Shown: positions 9,701-21,876 of the stretch, in pieces
How the letters are laid out: each line of letters opens with the position of its first letter
Numbering within the stretch: position 1 is the stretch's first letter
DNA from: JAYUDN01 sp043739785
GTDB taxonomy: Bacteria; Patescibacteriota; Gracilibacteria; BD1-5; UBA2023
Assembly (NCBI GenBank): GCA_043739785.1
Contig: JAYUDN010000007.1
Coordinates: 1-49,351, forward strand
DNA length: 49,351 bases
Reading direction: 5' to 3'
The notes under the pieces: generated by a model
The model's input: the letters and a program-made list of their open reading frames with translations, nothing else
Told to the model about the DNA's origin: nothing
The model's database searches: none
Translations under genes and position numbers: made by a program

Positions 9701-9950
9701 CTTGGAATTCGAGAAGGTGTGGGGAGATGATGTAGAGGTGTCATTTCTCTTTGAACGACCAGATCTTCTCGAGACGATCTATATGGACGATGCGTTGTTT
9801 GAGTTGTCGTGGACCAAAGGCTTCCAGTAGTTCTCGATCTTCTTTTTTATCGGTTATCACGATATACGTCGAGGTTTCATCCAGATACTCCTTCAGAAGA
9901 AAGAGTCGAGCCGTCGGACAGAGCGAATGAGAATAGGTCAAGAGTGGCAT
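6792..9950 (-). CDS. mfd: Transcription-repair coupling factor with repeat-encoded inserts
   Basis: 1052 aa in code 25 (eight TGA read as Gly). Mfd removes stalled RNA polymerase at lesions and recruits UvrA. Visible parts: a reduced N-terminal UvrB-like region, the RNA-polymerase-interaction domain (VGDYVVHRDHGIGKFDAL, ~366-440), Walker A GDVGFGKT (511-518), a DEEH box (~610), helicase motifs around RGGQVIIVHNR and GAGFEIAMRDMEIRGAGD, and a C-terminal TRCF region. Three in-frame inserts encoded by heptanucleotide repeats are present at residues ~302-330, ~715-741 and ~945-970. Each contains VTSYKLQ; the first two also contain STFNLQPST. The frame stays open through all of them and the motifs on both sides are intact, so the gene looks functional. 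ATG follows GAGCACCT. Confidence 0.95.
7041..7117 (-). repeat. Heptanucleotide element C inside mfd
   Basis: Four tandem GTTACAA-type heptamers in the coding direction (7089-7117) encode VTSYKLQVT. A different partner half with two near-copies of ACATGAAAC follows at about 7041-7078. One in-frame TGA falls in the join. Confidence 0.85.
7727..7806 (-). repeat. Heptanucleotide element B inside mfd
   Basis: On the plus strand, four TTGAAGG-type heptamers (7727-7757) and four AACTTGT-type heptamers (7779-7806) flank a short spacer. In the coding direction they give VTSYKLQVT, KKKSAPP and STFNLQPST, with no loss of frame. Confidence 0.9.
8961..9047 (-). repeat. Heptanucleotide element A inside mfd
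   Basis: The same two-part structure and orientation as element B. The coding direction gives VTSYKLQFT, a spacer SGEKSESND, then STFNLQPST. It lies between the N-terminal region and the RNAP-interaction domain. Confidence 0.9.
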
Positions 9951-9989
9951 AGGTGCTCACAGTATATAAAAAAGTTTGTCTTTACAAGA

Positions 9990-10017
9990 AAAATTCCCCA
10001 CTTTCCTGGGGAATTTT
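9990..10017 (-). terminator. Terminator downstream of the 10045-11049 gene
   Basis: Stem AAAATTCCCC (9990-9999) / GGGGAATTTT (10008-10017) with a short loop. It separates this gene from mfd. Confidence 0.85.
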
Positions 10018-10044
10018 CTGAAAAGCCTGGTAAGGATACCTCAG

Positions 10045-11049
10045 TTACATGGTATCTCTCGGGCAAATGACGAGCGAGGTTTTCTCGGTCTTACTGCTAT
10101 TGTTCACTCCAGAACATGGAGGAGGTGCAGGAAGTGGATCTACTGGAGCTGGAGCCCTCACTCCCGAAGCAGTGGATGGAGGATTTTCTATGACGAGAGG
10201 AAGTTTTCGTATGGTGATGGTTGGTATTCCATTCGTTGTGACTCCGAGCGGTGATTGTACTCCACCGGTTCCGAGGGGAGGAGTACGTACATCTCTCGCA
10301 TCCGGCATACACCCGACATCACATGAACCTGGAGTATGTTCGACGTGGTATCATACGGTACATCTGAGGGCAACGGGTTGGCACTCGAGAGGGTTTATTT
10401 CACCGGTTCCGGTAGATGGATTGATATGTGGGGTAGGAGATATATTCGCCTTACAGAGCATTTCACATCCTTTTGGAGCTCGTTCCGGGTGGAATCCATC
10501 AGCACAGAGAATTGTATCTGGTATACACATTTTAGGCTTCGTATCACTGCCAGTACCGATCACTTCTATCGGTGGAAGGGTCATAATAGTTCCCGCGGAA
10601 AATGTAAAGGGACGAAGTTCCGAATTCGTTCCTGATTTTCGAAAGAGGGCCACTGCCATCTTTCTTGCAGCGTCCATTTTTATCGTACAGTTTGGCTTCA
10701 TGAGTGGCTCTTTGGATGTATCGAGAGTCGCTGTCTCAGCGAGAGACCGGCGACAGTCATACTGCCAACCAGCGAACACATATCCTTTGGCAGGAGTTGC
10801 TACTAAAGTGACATAGCTTCCAGAATCAAAACTCGCCTGACACTGGCTTCCACAAGGAATATTTTCTGAGTTCATCCGAATCGTCCCAAATCCCACCTTC
10901 CCAACGAGGAGTATATTTGTCGTCAGTTCTGATGTCGCAAAAATGTAATCAAGACCGAATATCGCGTTGAAGAATGCAAGCGAAAGGAGGAGTGACAAAA
11001 GGATATGGTGTTGTACTTTTTTTTCCTGTCAGTAAAGAGAAACACGCAT
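10045..11049 (-). CDS. Secreted InlB-B-repeat-like protein
   Basis: 334 aa with code 25 (TGA at residue 7 and once in the Cys-rich middle). After a short polar start (MRVSLYGQEKK) comes a hydrophobic signal segment (LLSLLLSLAFFNAIFG). Residues ~35-100 have the divergent InlB B-repeat pattern: VGFGTIRMNS, a Cys pair, TLVATPAKGYVFAGWQYDC. That module is common in bacterial surface proteins. A Cys/Pro-rich region with CIPDTILCADGF and ALRCTV follows, then a low-complexity Pro/Thr tail. A role in surface adhesion is inference. It is separated from the neighbouring genes by terminators or gaps, so it is probably monocistronic. Confidence 0.75.
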
Positions 11050-11152
11050 AGTATATAAAATAAGTATACTTATTGTAACATAATAAAAATAAAAAAGCAA
11101 AAAACATCTGAATAGATCATTATCCAAATGCTGAAGATTGAAGAGGGTTGAC

Positions 11153-11581
11153 TTATATTTTTTTGATGAAGTTTAATAAGTATCCTTTTATTTTATTCAA
11201 TGTTGATCTCTTCAGGATATTACGAATATACTCTAAGAGTAATCTCTCATTTATTTTATCTCATTCATCGGTCATATACCCTGTTGATGGCATTTTTACT
11301 TGTCATCCATATATTTTTATATTCTCTTTCTGATCTCATAACCATAGTTCGAGTACCATATAATCAATAGTATCCGCAAAACTCTTCATAATCCCTCCCT
11401 CACTTGGGAGTATATCGAGCATTTGAAGTATGGTATTTATCTGTTCAGGCTCCTTTATGGTTTTTACTTCTGAAGGGGTATCCTTACGATCTAGATGGTC
11501 AAGGGAACAATTCAATAAACTCGTATACTGTCGTATAATGATTGTATCGTAGGTGGTATGTTTGTGCCAAGCTGAAGCCAT
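11153..11581 (-). CDS. Hypothetical protein, 142 aa
   Basis: Open only with TGA as Gly (three codons). Begins MASAWHKHTTYD and is rich in Leu, Ile and Lys; no signal peptide or membrane span. The middle (KEPEQINTILQMLDILPSE) looks helical, and the C-terminus is basic (NILKRSTLNKIKGYLLNFIKKI). Composition is A/T-rich compared with the flanking surface-protein genes. No family recognised. An AT dinucleotide run lies just upstream. Confidence 0.55.
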
Positions 11582-11608
11582 ATTATCATTAGGTTACTAT
11601 TAAACTCA

Positions 11609-11627
11609 ATATATATATATATATATA
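11609..11627. repeat. AT dinucleotide run
   Basis: About nine AT units directly upstream of the 11153-11581 gene; a possible site of slippage variation. Confidence 0.8.
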
Positions 11628-11643
11628 AATCACTACGAAAGGC

Positions 11644-11673
11644 AAAAAAACATCCCCATTTCAGAGGATGTTT
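11644..11673 (-). terminator. Terminator of the surface-protein operon
   Basis: Read on the minus strand: stem AAACATCC / GGATGTTT followed by a T run, 12 nt after the stop of the 1965-aa gene. Confidence 0.85.
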
Positions 11674-11684
11674 GCTTATGTTTT

Positions 11685-14600
11685 TTATCTCACCACTCGA
11701 TCGACGTTGTAGTTTCCAAGATAGCTCGAAAGGAGTGGAGGAGGATTGATGAGGGCACGGTTCGAGTAGTTGAGACTGACTCCTGCCGTGATGATTTCAT
11801 ACGCACTCGTTCCTCGGACATAGAGCCTACTATCGAAGAGAGGAGTCGCATTTCCATAGAGGCTTCCTTCAATTTTGAGAATCTTTTGGGAAGTCGTATT
11901 GAGAGGATTTGGCTGAAAACTTCCGCCAATATTGACGAAGACACCGACGATATTGGTCACTCCGAACGATGAAGCTCTGGTAGGATCTCCGCCATAAATG
12001 GCAATGTTTCCATTTTTGACGATGAAGGCCCAGCTTGCGTTCGCATCTGCATAGACGAGGTTACACTTGATGATGAGATCTCCTCCTTCGATGATAAGGC
12101 TTCGTACTCCCGAGAGGGAAATCGTATCGTTCGCGCAGCCCTGGATGGTGAGGGTATGTCCAGAGAGAGAAAGGACATTCTCATTTCCATTGGTCTTGAG
12201 GGCTATGAGTTGATCCAGAGTACTTACCGAAATATTAGCAGCGGAAGTATTCCCATTGACCGTAATCCGACTCGTCACACTAGAAGTCGAGGAGGTGGTG
12301 GTCGTCCGGTTGATGATAGCCGTCGATCGCTTGAGTCCGAGAAGGAAGTTATTCAGAAGTATTTCCGCATTGAAAGGATCGAGCGCTCCCACGACGCGAT
12401 TGGTGGTCGTCGTCGTACTCGCGACCATCGCACTCGATACTCGAACCGGAAGACCAACGTCAATCGGTCGATCATTTTTCCTCAGAGAAGGATCAGCTAT
12501 CGTCAGGCGTATATTCCCTCCTGTTCCTGCTCTATTTCCCTGGAAGGCTTCTCGGAGTGAGGTCGAAGCATTGAGGAGGTCATTTCCTTTGAAGAGTGGG
12601 ATTTCATTCACGTTTACGCCTGGGAGTGGTGAATCATTGGCTGTAAACTCACCATATTGGACACATCCCGTCGCCGTCATATCAACACAGGCGATATAGA
12701 CCCCCTTTCCGACGACGACATATTTTTCATCATTGATCGTTCGTGTAAATCCATCCGCGAGTTCTCCGATAGTTTTACAGAATTCACCACTGGGACCAGC
12801 CGCATCTTGTTTAACGGCATCAAGGTTATCCGAGTAGATACAGACATTGTGGGAAGCAGGGATGAGGAGTGGGATCTGGTACCGAGTATGGATTCCGAAG
12901 AAGAGTTGATCGTAGATAGAAAAGATATTTCCATTTTGTCCGACGACCACTTGGTTTTCCGAAACTCGGATTTTGCCATCGATTCCATCGAGCCATGAAA
13001 ATCCAAATCGAGTGTACTGTGAAAGCGTCGGTATCCTCATCCAGATATCGAGGATCGGATTGGCTCCCGGATTCGTCAGCATCAATTTACAATTCGAATC
13101 ACAGCTACTTCCGGGTTGACCATTGAAGTTTCCGAGATCACAATTCTCTCCACGGAATGGTTCGAGGATTCCATTTCCACAGTAGGCAGATCCTCCTCAT
13201 CCACCACAACCCGCTCAGACACACCCTCCACAACCAGGTCCAGAACATCCTCCTCCTGGACCGGAACAACTCAGGGTATTGGCATTCGTACACTCAGTAA
13301 TGTTCGTATAACACGTGACTCCTTCGCTCGCGATACATCCAGGGAGACTATTGTAGACACGAGTTCCGCACGACCGAACTCCGGCACTACAGAGTGGGAT
13401 ATAATAGGTAGATGGTCATCCCCCTCCTCCTCAGGTCGTCGACATCGTCGTACGACATGCGCCGATATCAGAACCGGTGAAAATACTTCCAGAGTTGGTC
13501 CGATCTCGTACCGCACAGGTGATCGTCTGTGAAGTACTCTCGGTCGCAGGAGCGAGACACGCTCGAGTCGATCCGGTTCCCCATACGGCAGTAGGGTCAC
13601 CAGGAGCACACTGGATTCGATATTCGATAATTGAGACTACTCCGGTAAATGCAGTCGGAGGAGCACAACTATAGGTGACTGACGTTGATGGACTGACTGG
13701 TGAAGCGAGAGAACCACTGAGAGCGGTACAACTCGGCAAGACAGGAACGGTTCATCCAGTTCCAATACGTATATTGGCTGGATCGGTATTATTCGTAAGG
13801 TTCGTATCGAGCGGATGAGAAACGACCGCAAGATTTCGATAGGTTCCAGTGAGGGTTGGAGCCGTCGCAGTAATGACGACATCTGAGAAGAAGGCACCAG
13901 AAAGAGGAGATTGCGTCGTCGTACAGGAAAGAGTACTTCCTGAAAGGGTACAATTCCAGCCGGTTCCCGTTCCAGATCGTACGATGACTCCAGTAGGAGT
14001 GGCTCCCGTATCGGTAATCGTGGTTGTACCTGTAATCGTCAAGGTACCTTCATTTTTCGCTCGGAGGGTATAGTTGAATGTTTGACCTCCGGAAAGAGTG
14101 ACGGGACTTCCATCTTGTGCATCATTGAGAGTCGCTCCGGATCAGACATACTTCTTGAGAGAAAGATCGAATGTTCCCCCATTTACGATGACGGTTGCTG
14201 GATCACAGTTATTGACCTTGTAAAGACCAGCGTCAGGATTCAGTACGGCTCATTCGTTGGGATCGCCGGGATTCGAAAGACAAGCATAGTTTCTATAGCT
14301 TCCATTGGTATTGGTGACGAGGGCTTGGGTCGTGATGATTGAATACCCGCTTCCTGAGTTCAAAGAATCACTTCGAGAACATGTGAATGTCTGTCACACG
14401 AGTGAACAAGACCAGCCAGTTCCAGAGGTAGATACTGGAGTAATACCGGCAGGGAAGGTATCAGTGACCGTAGTGGTGCCGGTAGCAGTCCCAGGTCACA
14501 GATTATCGATGATAAATGTATAGGTTACCGGTGTAGTGGTACTTCCTGAAGAACCTGATCCCGTAGAACCAGAACCCGTAGATCATGAGCCAGTTTGCTC

Positions 14601-17582
14601 GATGACGGTTCCTACATACTTCGTATCTACTCATTGAAAGGTATTATTTTTCGAGATGACGGTATTCGTTCCAAAATTTCGTATCCCGATAGCACCCGCT
14701 CCGGTATTTTGAAATATATTATTTTCAAGGGTTAGAGTTCCTGGATTTGGAGGATTTTTTTCCGCGCTGTACGCCACCATTATATGGTTCGAAGAGGTGA
14801 TGGATTGTATAATCGTATTGCCATAGACATAACCATTTCATCCGTTTGGAAGGTCGATATTATAGCTCGCATCCGCGCCATTATCATCCAGGATATTATT
14901 GAGTATATAGGTATTCGAAGCTCGTGACTTTACATGGTGTCACTGACGGGTTCCAGACACGATCGAATCTCGGATGAGGAAGAAATTGATTTCTCAGATA
15001 TAGAGACCGTGGGTAAATCCAGTCGCATTTTTTCCATTTCCGATAAATTTCGAACTTCCAACCCATACCTTTCCTTCTCATGGTGGCAAATACCCGATAC
15101 TCAGGATTCCGTTTTCATTATTTCGAAAGGTAGAACCTATAACGGTCAGGATACCTCCCTCATATCGGATTCATGCGCCATTGGCATCCGGAACATCAGC
15201 ATCGGTAAATACCATATTCTCGATATAGAGATCTGCCGATGAAACGAGGATCGCTTTTCCATTGGGAATAGGGGCGGATTTACGAAGAGTAGCCCCTGAA
15301 CCAAGTCCGATAATCGCGAGTCTTTTGTTGCCTATCACCGAGTAGTCACTCACATATTCTCACTGATCCACTCGTATTTTATCACCAGAGGATGCGGCTA
15401 GGATAGCTGCACTGAGCGTCGAAAATATCTTTCCAGGACCGACGGTAAGGGTTACTCCCGGAAATGATGCGAGATTGAGCGGTTGGGCAAACTCCGGAGA
15501 TTCTGGAACTGGACCTGGAGTTCATCCTGACGAAGTCGGTGTTATAGTAATAGAAGTATCATTGCCATTCACGAACTTCTTGAGTCGAAGGTCAAAATTT
15601 GAAACCGATGGATTCGTTGCTGTGACCGTTCACTGACATGAAGCGTTCGTAATAGTTCCATTAACAGTACATGTCGGGGTAAACGTTCCCACTGTTGCAT
15701 AAAGACATGAACCAGTTCCATTGTTGATCACTTGTCCATTTCCACAGGTGATTGAAACCGTTGTAGCACTGGTTGTATTACAACTTACACTTGATCGAAG
15801 TGGGATATTTCCAGAAGAAGGACTGACCGTGATAGAGTTACAAGAAGGAGCGGGAGGGCCAACTGGAGTGTAGCTCGCACGACATACGGGAGTCGTCGTC
15901 GTTCCGTTAGTACAGTTCCAGGTATAATTTATAGGATTCGTCCCTCCTGATAAAAAATTAATAGGCGTTCCACTATTACAGACTCCTGCGGTAATCGGTG
16001 CTAAAAGAGCTCCAGATACCGTCGAGCTACAAACGGGAGGAAGCGCTACCGGGAGAATATGTATCACTGCTGGATCAGTATTATTGGCAGTAAGGACATC
16101 ATTGATATTCACGAGTTCTGCCGTATTGGTAAGGTAGGTACTCATAGAACTCACTCGTACTGGGACGGAAATCGTTGGAAAGAATGCCCCGATCGCCAAA
16201 GCTTCAGTACGAGTACAACTAAATGAGGTAGATCCAACACTACCAGAACAAGTCCATCCCGCGCCTGATGGTGGGGCTGTAAGGGTGATTCCCGCGGGAA
16301 GTGGATCACTCACCGTCGTCGTCGAACTTATGAGAGCTCCAGATCCCACATTTTGTAGTGTTATCGTATAAGTAAATGCACTATTGTTGTTGACATCGTA
16401 AGCCGTAGCTACATTTTGTGCATCACTTCCATTGACATACTTCTTCAGTGCCAGATCTGGAGAAGTAACCACGGGAGGTGTATAGTTTGCAGTACAAGCC
16501 GGAGAATTCGTAACCCCATTGGTACAAAACCATGAGTAGTTTGATTGAGGTCAGACAATATTGACCGTAAATCCTGTCGAAGTTCAGAGATTACAGAGTC
16601 CTGGAGTCACAGAACTAATAGGAAATGTCTGTGTCCCTGTGATAACGGTACTACAAGCCGGGGCTGGTGGAGGAGCTGTGACGGTAATCGTCTTTGTACA
16701 GGCTGGGCTTGATATACTTCCGTTGATCGTACAACGCGGAGTAAAAGTACCCCCTTCCCTATATCGGCAAATCGCGGTTGTCGCGAGATTGGTTGTACCA
16801 TTTCCACAATCTATGAGGTAGCTCGTCGCATTGGTAGCATTACACGTAAGAGAGACATCGAGGGGAGCAGTTCCGGAAAGTGGAGTCGCTGTCATACTAT
16901 CACAACTTGGTGCGACGGCTACAGGTCCATTACAACTCGTATTACAATGTCCTGGTTGTCCATTTTGAGCTCCTTCATCACATACTTCCCCATTCGAAAC
17001 GATACCATCTCCACACCAACGTGGTTTGACGAAAGCACATTCTTTATGGTTGATCTCGGGACCCTGCGTAGATGCGGTGACAAAGTCATATTGTTGGACT
17101 TTCACAATATAATCAAATCGAAGGGCTGGCTTACTCGCATCTGCTCCAGTCGAAACCGCGGTAAAGAGCACTCCTCCATTCATACGGGCAATCTGGGTCG
17201 AAGTACTCGCAAGAAATACAAAGGCATCATCTCCACCAAATGGAAGCCAAGGAATACTGGCTGGAAAGGAAACTCCATAGTCGGAACTTACTCCAACTGA
17301 TACCTGGGATTGAAGAACCACTGGTCCAGCAGAAAGACCATTCGATCGACGGATTAAGAAGTCATCATTGGTTGAGTTATTGATAAACGTATCATCAAAT
17401 GCCTTTGCCGTTGTATCCCCGACGTAGTCAGTCCCTCCATCAAAACACTGATTACATGAAAGAGCATCCGACCCATAGGTCGAACACGCTACTTCACTGG
17501 AACCAGATACGGCTGCATAGACTCAGCTCACTGAGAGAAGCGGTAGGAGGAAAGAGATAAGAAGGAGATAGTGACGGTACAT
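11685..17582 (-). CDS. Giant secreted multidomain adhesin-like protein (1965 aa)
   Basis: A single open frame in code 25, with about twenty TGA codons read as Gly; no TAA or TAG was found in the stretches between them. Order: signal peptide (MYRHYLLLISFLLPLLSV); a Cys module with ALSCNQCFDGG that recurs in the 22048-22830 protein; a myxobacterial-type CGDGIVSNGEVCDEG motif (~190); three DUF11-like beta domains (for example TYTITLQNVGSGALISS ... VSDPLPAGITL); a right-handed beta-helix region with many N-rich turns (~700-980); a Gly/Cys-rich stretch with a second CGNGILEPF motif (~1380-1500); and a C-terminal domain with SLIIEGGDLIIK shared with the 44100-45500 protein. DUF11, beta-helix and disulphide-rich repeats are typical of large cell-surface adhesins. 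It is the third gene of a tight operon, starting 10 nt after a small lipoprotein gene. Host attachment is inference. Confidence 0.9.
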
Positions 17583-17592
17583 AGACAAAGAA

Positions 17593-17751
17593 TTAACGAA
17601 TAGATTGGACACTCGACCCTGTGATGATAGTGATTGTTTTATTACCGATTTCGATATTGGAAGCTGGATTGTTGGTATCACTATCTGCAACTTTCCCACA
17701 GGAAGTTAGAAAGAATAGGGAGAAAAGAATGAGAGTTATTAGAGTTTTCAT
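17593..17751 (-). CDS. Small lipoprotein, 52 aa
   Basis: MKTLITLILFSLFFLTSCGK: a classic lipoprotein signal with LTSC lipobox, leaving a mature peptide of about 35 residues with acidic/Asn stretches and a beta-like IEIGNKTITIITGSS segment. Its start is 8 nt after the 1361-aa gene's stop and its own stop is 10 nt before the 1965-aa gene, so the three are almost certainly co-transcribed. A membrane-anchored partner for the large secreted protein is possible but unproven. Function unknown. Confidence 0.8.
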   Translation of the reverse strand: MKTLITLILFSLFFLTSCGKVADSDTNNPASNIEIGNKTITIITGSSVQSIR

Positions 17752-17759
17752 AAAGTAAA

Positions 17760-20700
17760 TTATTTTTTAGGTGTGGACGCAACAGCCTTATCAAAATCAT
17801 CTAATTTTCAAGCCAAGGTATCGGCTAACTCTTCGAAGCTGATTTGTCCCACAAGAAGGGTAAGAGATAGATTTTTAATCTTTGAGAGGTCACCAATTGG
17901 TACCAGTTTACCATTGACGGTAACACTGGAGACTACATTGAGTGGTATGGTAATAGTTTTCCCACCCAAAAAGTCAATATACTGAGTACGAGTAAGCTGA
18001 GCGAGAGGTATATTATACTGTGTTCATCCGGAAGTAATCTGTACGATATTTTGACCTCCTTCGGTTATTATCTTTATATCTTTCGGACTTACTTGTACAT
18101 CACGAGTATCGATTCGAGTCTCGGTAGTCGGAGGACCTTTTTCTTGGAGTGATCGTGCTGCCATCAATCAGAGATTTCTATTACTTACCTCCATACCGAC
18201 TCTATTCACTTCATTACTAGACGAACCAGCAAACGAGATACCTTCAGAGCTCAGCTTTGCATCTACTGTCACTGGTACTCACTTTTTCTCAAGACGAGGC
18301 TGCGTGATAAATGGAAGTGGATTGGTACAGACCGCTCCTGGGACTCCAGATCGTGCAATCCATGCTTGAGTTTCGCCTATAACCGTATAACCAGCCTTCT
18401 CTATTCTAGTTCTTGCAGTTGTATCTCACTTGAGCATATCCCTATAGTCTTTTTCAGGGATATCTTTAGGGAGACTCAAGCCAGTCATGCTATCCACCAC
18501 CTTATTTATAATAGCTTTTGCAATATCTGAAAATTCCTTAAGACCCCATACTTTTCCAAGAATAGGTGCATCTCCCATAAATGGTGCCAACCCATTCATA
18601 GCTGACTTCCCTTGAGAGTTAAGCTGGGCAAGGGTATTGAATCCTACTACACCATGAGCATCTTTGACTACTTTTGAAATAGTCGATGGAATTAATGATT
18701 CACCCTCTTCTCTTTTCATCAAAGATTTCATTTGATCTTCAGAAATAGCAATACCTCTTTCAGACCATACTTTTGCAAAGTCTTTTGCAAGATCTTCTGC
18801 ATATGTATCGTATTTCTTCCCCGCTTTAGTTAAAGTTTTTTCATCATTTGCGAGCTCACCTATAGCATGAGAGGCTAGAGAACCTAGAGTAAGATCATAT
18901 GTTTTTGCAAGTATAAATGCAAGCTCTTTATCACTACTTGCCTTATTTAGTATAGATGTAAGTGGAGCAAGAGCCTTTGGAGCTGCTGCAATGAGTTCTA
19001 GTAGAGCTTTCTGAGCTTGAGCTAATTTATTTTTATCAGCAGGATTCTGCATCATATCAGCTACTGCCATTCGATAGGCTCGAAATACTGGACCATCGAT
19101 ACGCCGAAGTTCAAACATTTTTTTCTGAGTTTTTGTATCGTAAATCTCGTTTGTTATATCAGACATCCACTTAAGATCTGCAGGCTTGATAATCTCTAAC
19201 TTCGTTCCTGCTGTTTCAGTACTCACTTTGACACTAGTTGGTGCTTTTGGATCTAATGATGGTTTTGAAGTTAAAACTGTACTTTTATCAAGTTTTTTCT
19301 CAATAAGTACCTCATAACCATACGGCGGTAGTGATGTATGTTTGTTTCATTGGCTAAATTGCAAGTTATCACCTGTGAATACTACTGTTATACCTGTATC
19401 TTTGAGTTCTTTGGTAATCTGACTCAGATCAAATTTCAGAGGAGCTTTCTCGAGGAATATACTGAATTCAGCATCTTTCGACCCCGTTCTATCCCAGCTA
19501 CGGATACGAGTTCATGATTTGATAGTGACTACACTATCTTTTTCACTCGCGAGGTCTGTCGCTCAGAATATATTGAGATGGGCTGGCTTTTTGAATGAGA
19601 TGGATCCATCTGGAAGTCTCGTAAGTACTGCTGTCTTATCCCCAAGCTCGTGACGAAGGAGTCCGAGGAATTCCTCTTGAGAGATTTCTATTGCTGATTT
19701 TGGATCGAGTCGTCGTAATGTATCTATAGCAGATTCTTTTCCATCTCCTGCATATTTCGCACTGATCTTCTCCCAAGAAGCACCAATCACAGGGATCGGG
19801 AAGAATCCCGCGACAAACTGTACACCGAGACTTGCTCCAGAGAAGGTATATCCATCTTTACTTGCCTTCTGTATCTGACTCTCACGAAGAGTGATTATAT
19901 AGGACTCGAGCACTCGTCATAGTATAGAAGCAGTATTTTTTACATCTCCGTCATCCTTGAAGCCAAAAGCTACAAGAGTGTTTTTGAGAGTCGCTTTGAT
20001 GAGTGTGATATCTGTATTGGATAGTTTCTTTCCTTCTGGTAGACCCTTATTGAGATCTGCTTTATCTATATCTTCGAGTTTCGTCGCGGTGACGAGCTGG
20101 GCAAGCACCTTTCGAAGTGCGGCTTCGTTCTCTCCGATTGTCTCAGAGGCACTCTCTCGGTAGGTACCAGTGAGTCCCCATCATACCGTCGACAGATTGA
20201 CGGTGAGTCCATAAGATTTTGCTTTATTATCAAGAGCATCGGTAGTATTGATTTTTCCGAAAGTGCTTACATCGACACCTGCAGCAATATATGGTATGAC
20301 GTTCATGACCCCTACTGTGACATTTCCTCGAGTGCTTTCACTCATCCTTCCACCGAGTGTCTTATGTATACCGATTCCTGGGACGACTTTCCCAGCGATT
20401 GTGGTAAGCCCGAAGTCAATATTGAGCAGTCATCCGGCATCTACGGTACCTCCGAGTCATACGAGTCACTTCCCATCTACATTCCCAAGAAGCAGACTCG
20501 TTCCTTCATATCGAAGCTGTGAGAGGATACTTCACTCATTACTTTTGAAGTTATCAAGCATTGCCTTATACTGTCATTTTGCTTTTGGATCTGTCGTCTC
20601 AGTGATTTTCTTCTCGAGTCCGGAAGTTACCTTTGAAGCCGAAACTTCATTTTCTACTATCTTCTGGATTTCTTGATAGTTTTCTCGACGACTTTCTATG

Positions 20701-21845
20701 TACTTCTGAAATGCTTTTTCTCCTCGAAGAAAACTCGAGAATCCAGCCCCTACCTTATCTGCACCACGAAGAAACGCTTCCTTAAGAAGAGGGTTTTTCT
20801 GAAGAGCAGAAACTAGAGTATCTACTGAACTAATTCATAAGAAATCTGGAGTAGCACCTCAGGCTAACAAAAGATTGCGAATCTGACTATAGAACTCTTT
20901 TGAAGTTGATGATGCCTTCTTGAGTTCATCAAGAATAGTTGCCTCAGGAAGGATATGTTCATCTCCTTCTCATACGGACACTATACCAGATGCATCTCGA
21001 TCGGAGAGAAATGTAAATACATTCTCTTTTGTAATCTTACTCGATACTTCCATTTCTTTACGTGCATATTCGATATCTTTTCCAGTACTGATATAGCTAG
21101 AAATAGTTGATACTTTTTGTTTATTTTCAGGAGTTGTTCAATTATAGTATTTCAATAATTCCTGAATCTGTGTCAACTCAGTATGATCGAATAATCCATC
21201 TGGAGTATATTTTGCCTTAACAAGAATATCTTTAATCAATGAATAATTACTGTTATTATCTGTAGGATTTGTAAACCGAGATTCAAGAAGAGATATTAAC
21301 TCATTACTTCAGGCAAGTGTTGGCAATACAGCGAGCAAGGATACCAGATTAGTATCGGCAAGTTCGCCTTTAAAATCTGGAAATACTAACTTAAGCGATT
21401 TTGCTGCTTCTCGATTCTCTTTTTCTGTGAAAAATTGAAATTTATCATCTCCACGTTTTATGGTATTAATACCAAGTTTTTCATCTTTGAGATCACGTTT
21501 AGCAGCTTTTCAAACACCTGCTTTTTCCATAACATAGGCCTGTTCGGCTTTCTGAAGAGCTTCAAGATATTGTTGTTTAAAGGCTTCATATTTTGTTTTT
21601 TCATCTCATGATGAATTTCCTACTGCGGCATCTATACTCGCTAACATTGCTTTTTTTTCATCATTATTCTCTCGTGCAATACGATCTATGTACGACTGAA
21701 GCTCAATTTGATTCCTTGCATCCGAGGCTTTTTTCATTTCTGTTACGTAACCAGCATGATGAAACTTGGTAGAGTCTGGACTATCCCACTTCACCCCGAC
21801 CGTTCTCCCCTTCAGAGAGAGGAATATGTTTTGAAAAGTATACAT
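17760..21845 (-). CDS. Giant hypothetical protein (1361 aa), first gene of surface operon
   Basis: One frame in code 25; all lines were checked for in-frame TAA/TAG and none was found. There is no clear N-terminal signal peptide (MYTFQNIFLSLKGRTVG). The first ~450 residues are charged and helical (KKASDARNQIELQ; KYEAFKQQYLEALQKAEQAY). An EF-hand-like DRDASGIVSV lies at ~285. A Gly-rich beta segment at ~455-560 has the alternating look of a beta-barrel or beta-sheet (GLVGLGGTVDAGG; GVMNVIPYIAAGV; GLTVNLSTVGWGLTG). A second Gly-rich beta patch follows near ~655, and the rest is mostly helical. No family is recognised. It has its own TTGCAA/TAGAGT promoter and is followed within 10 nt by each of the two other operon genes. 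The lack of a signal peptide beside two exported partners is notable. Confidence 0.85.
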
Positions 21846-21876
21846 AATTTGTATGGTTAAAATGTATTTCCTCTTC

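Noticed and set aside
3951..9950. uvrB and mfd as frameshifted or fragmented pseudogenes
   Set aside because: All interruptions are TGA at conserved Gly positions and the frame continues without shift; the pattern is the same in every core gene of the window.
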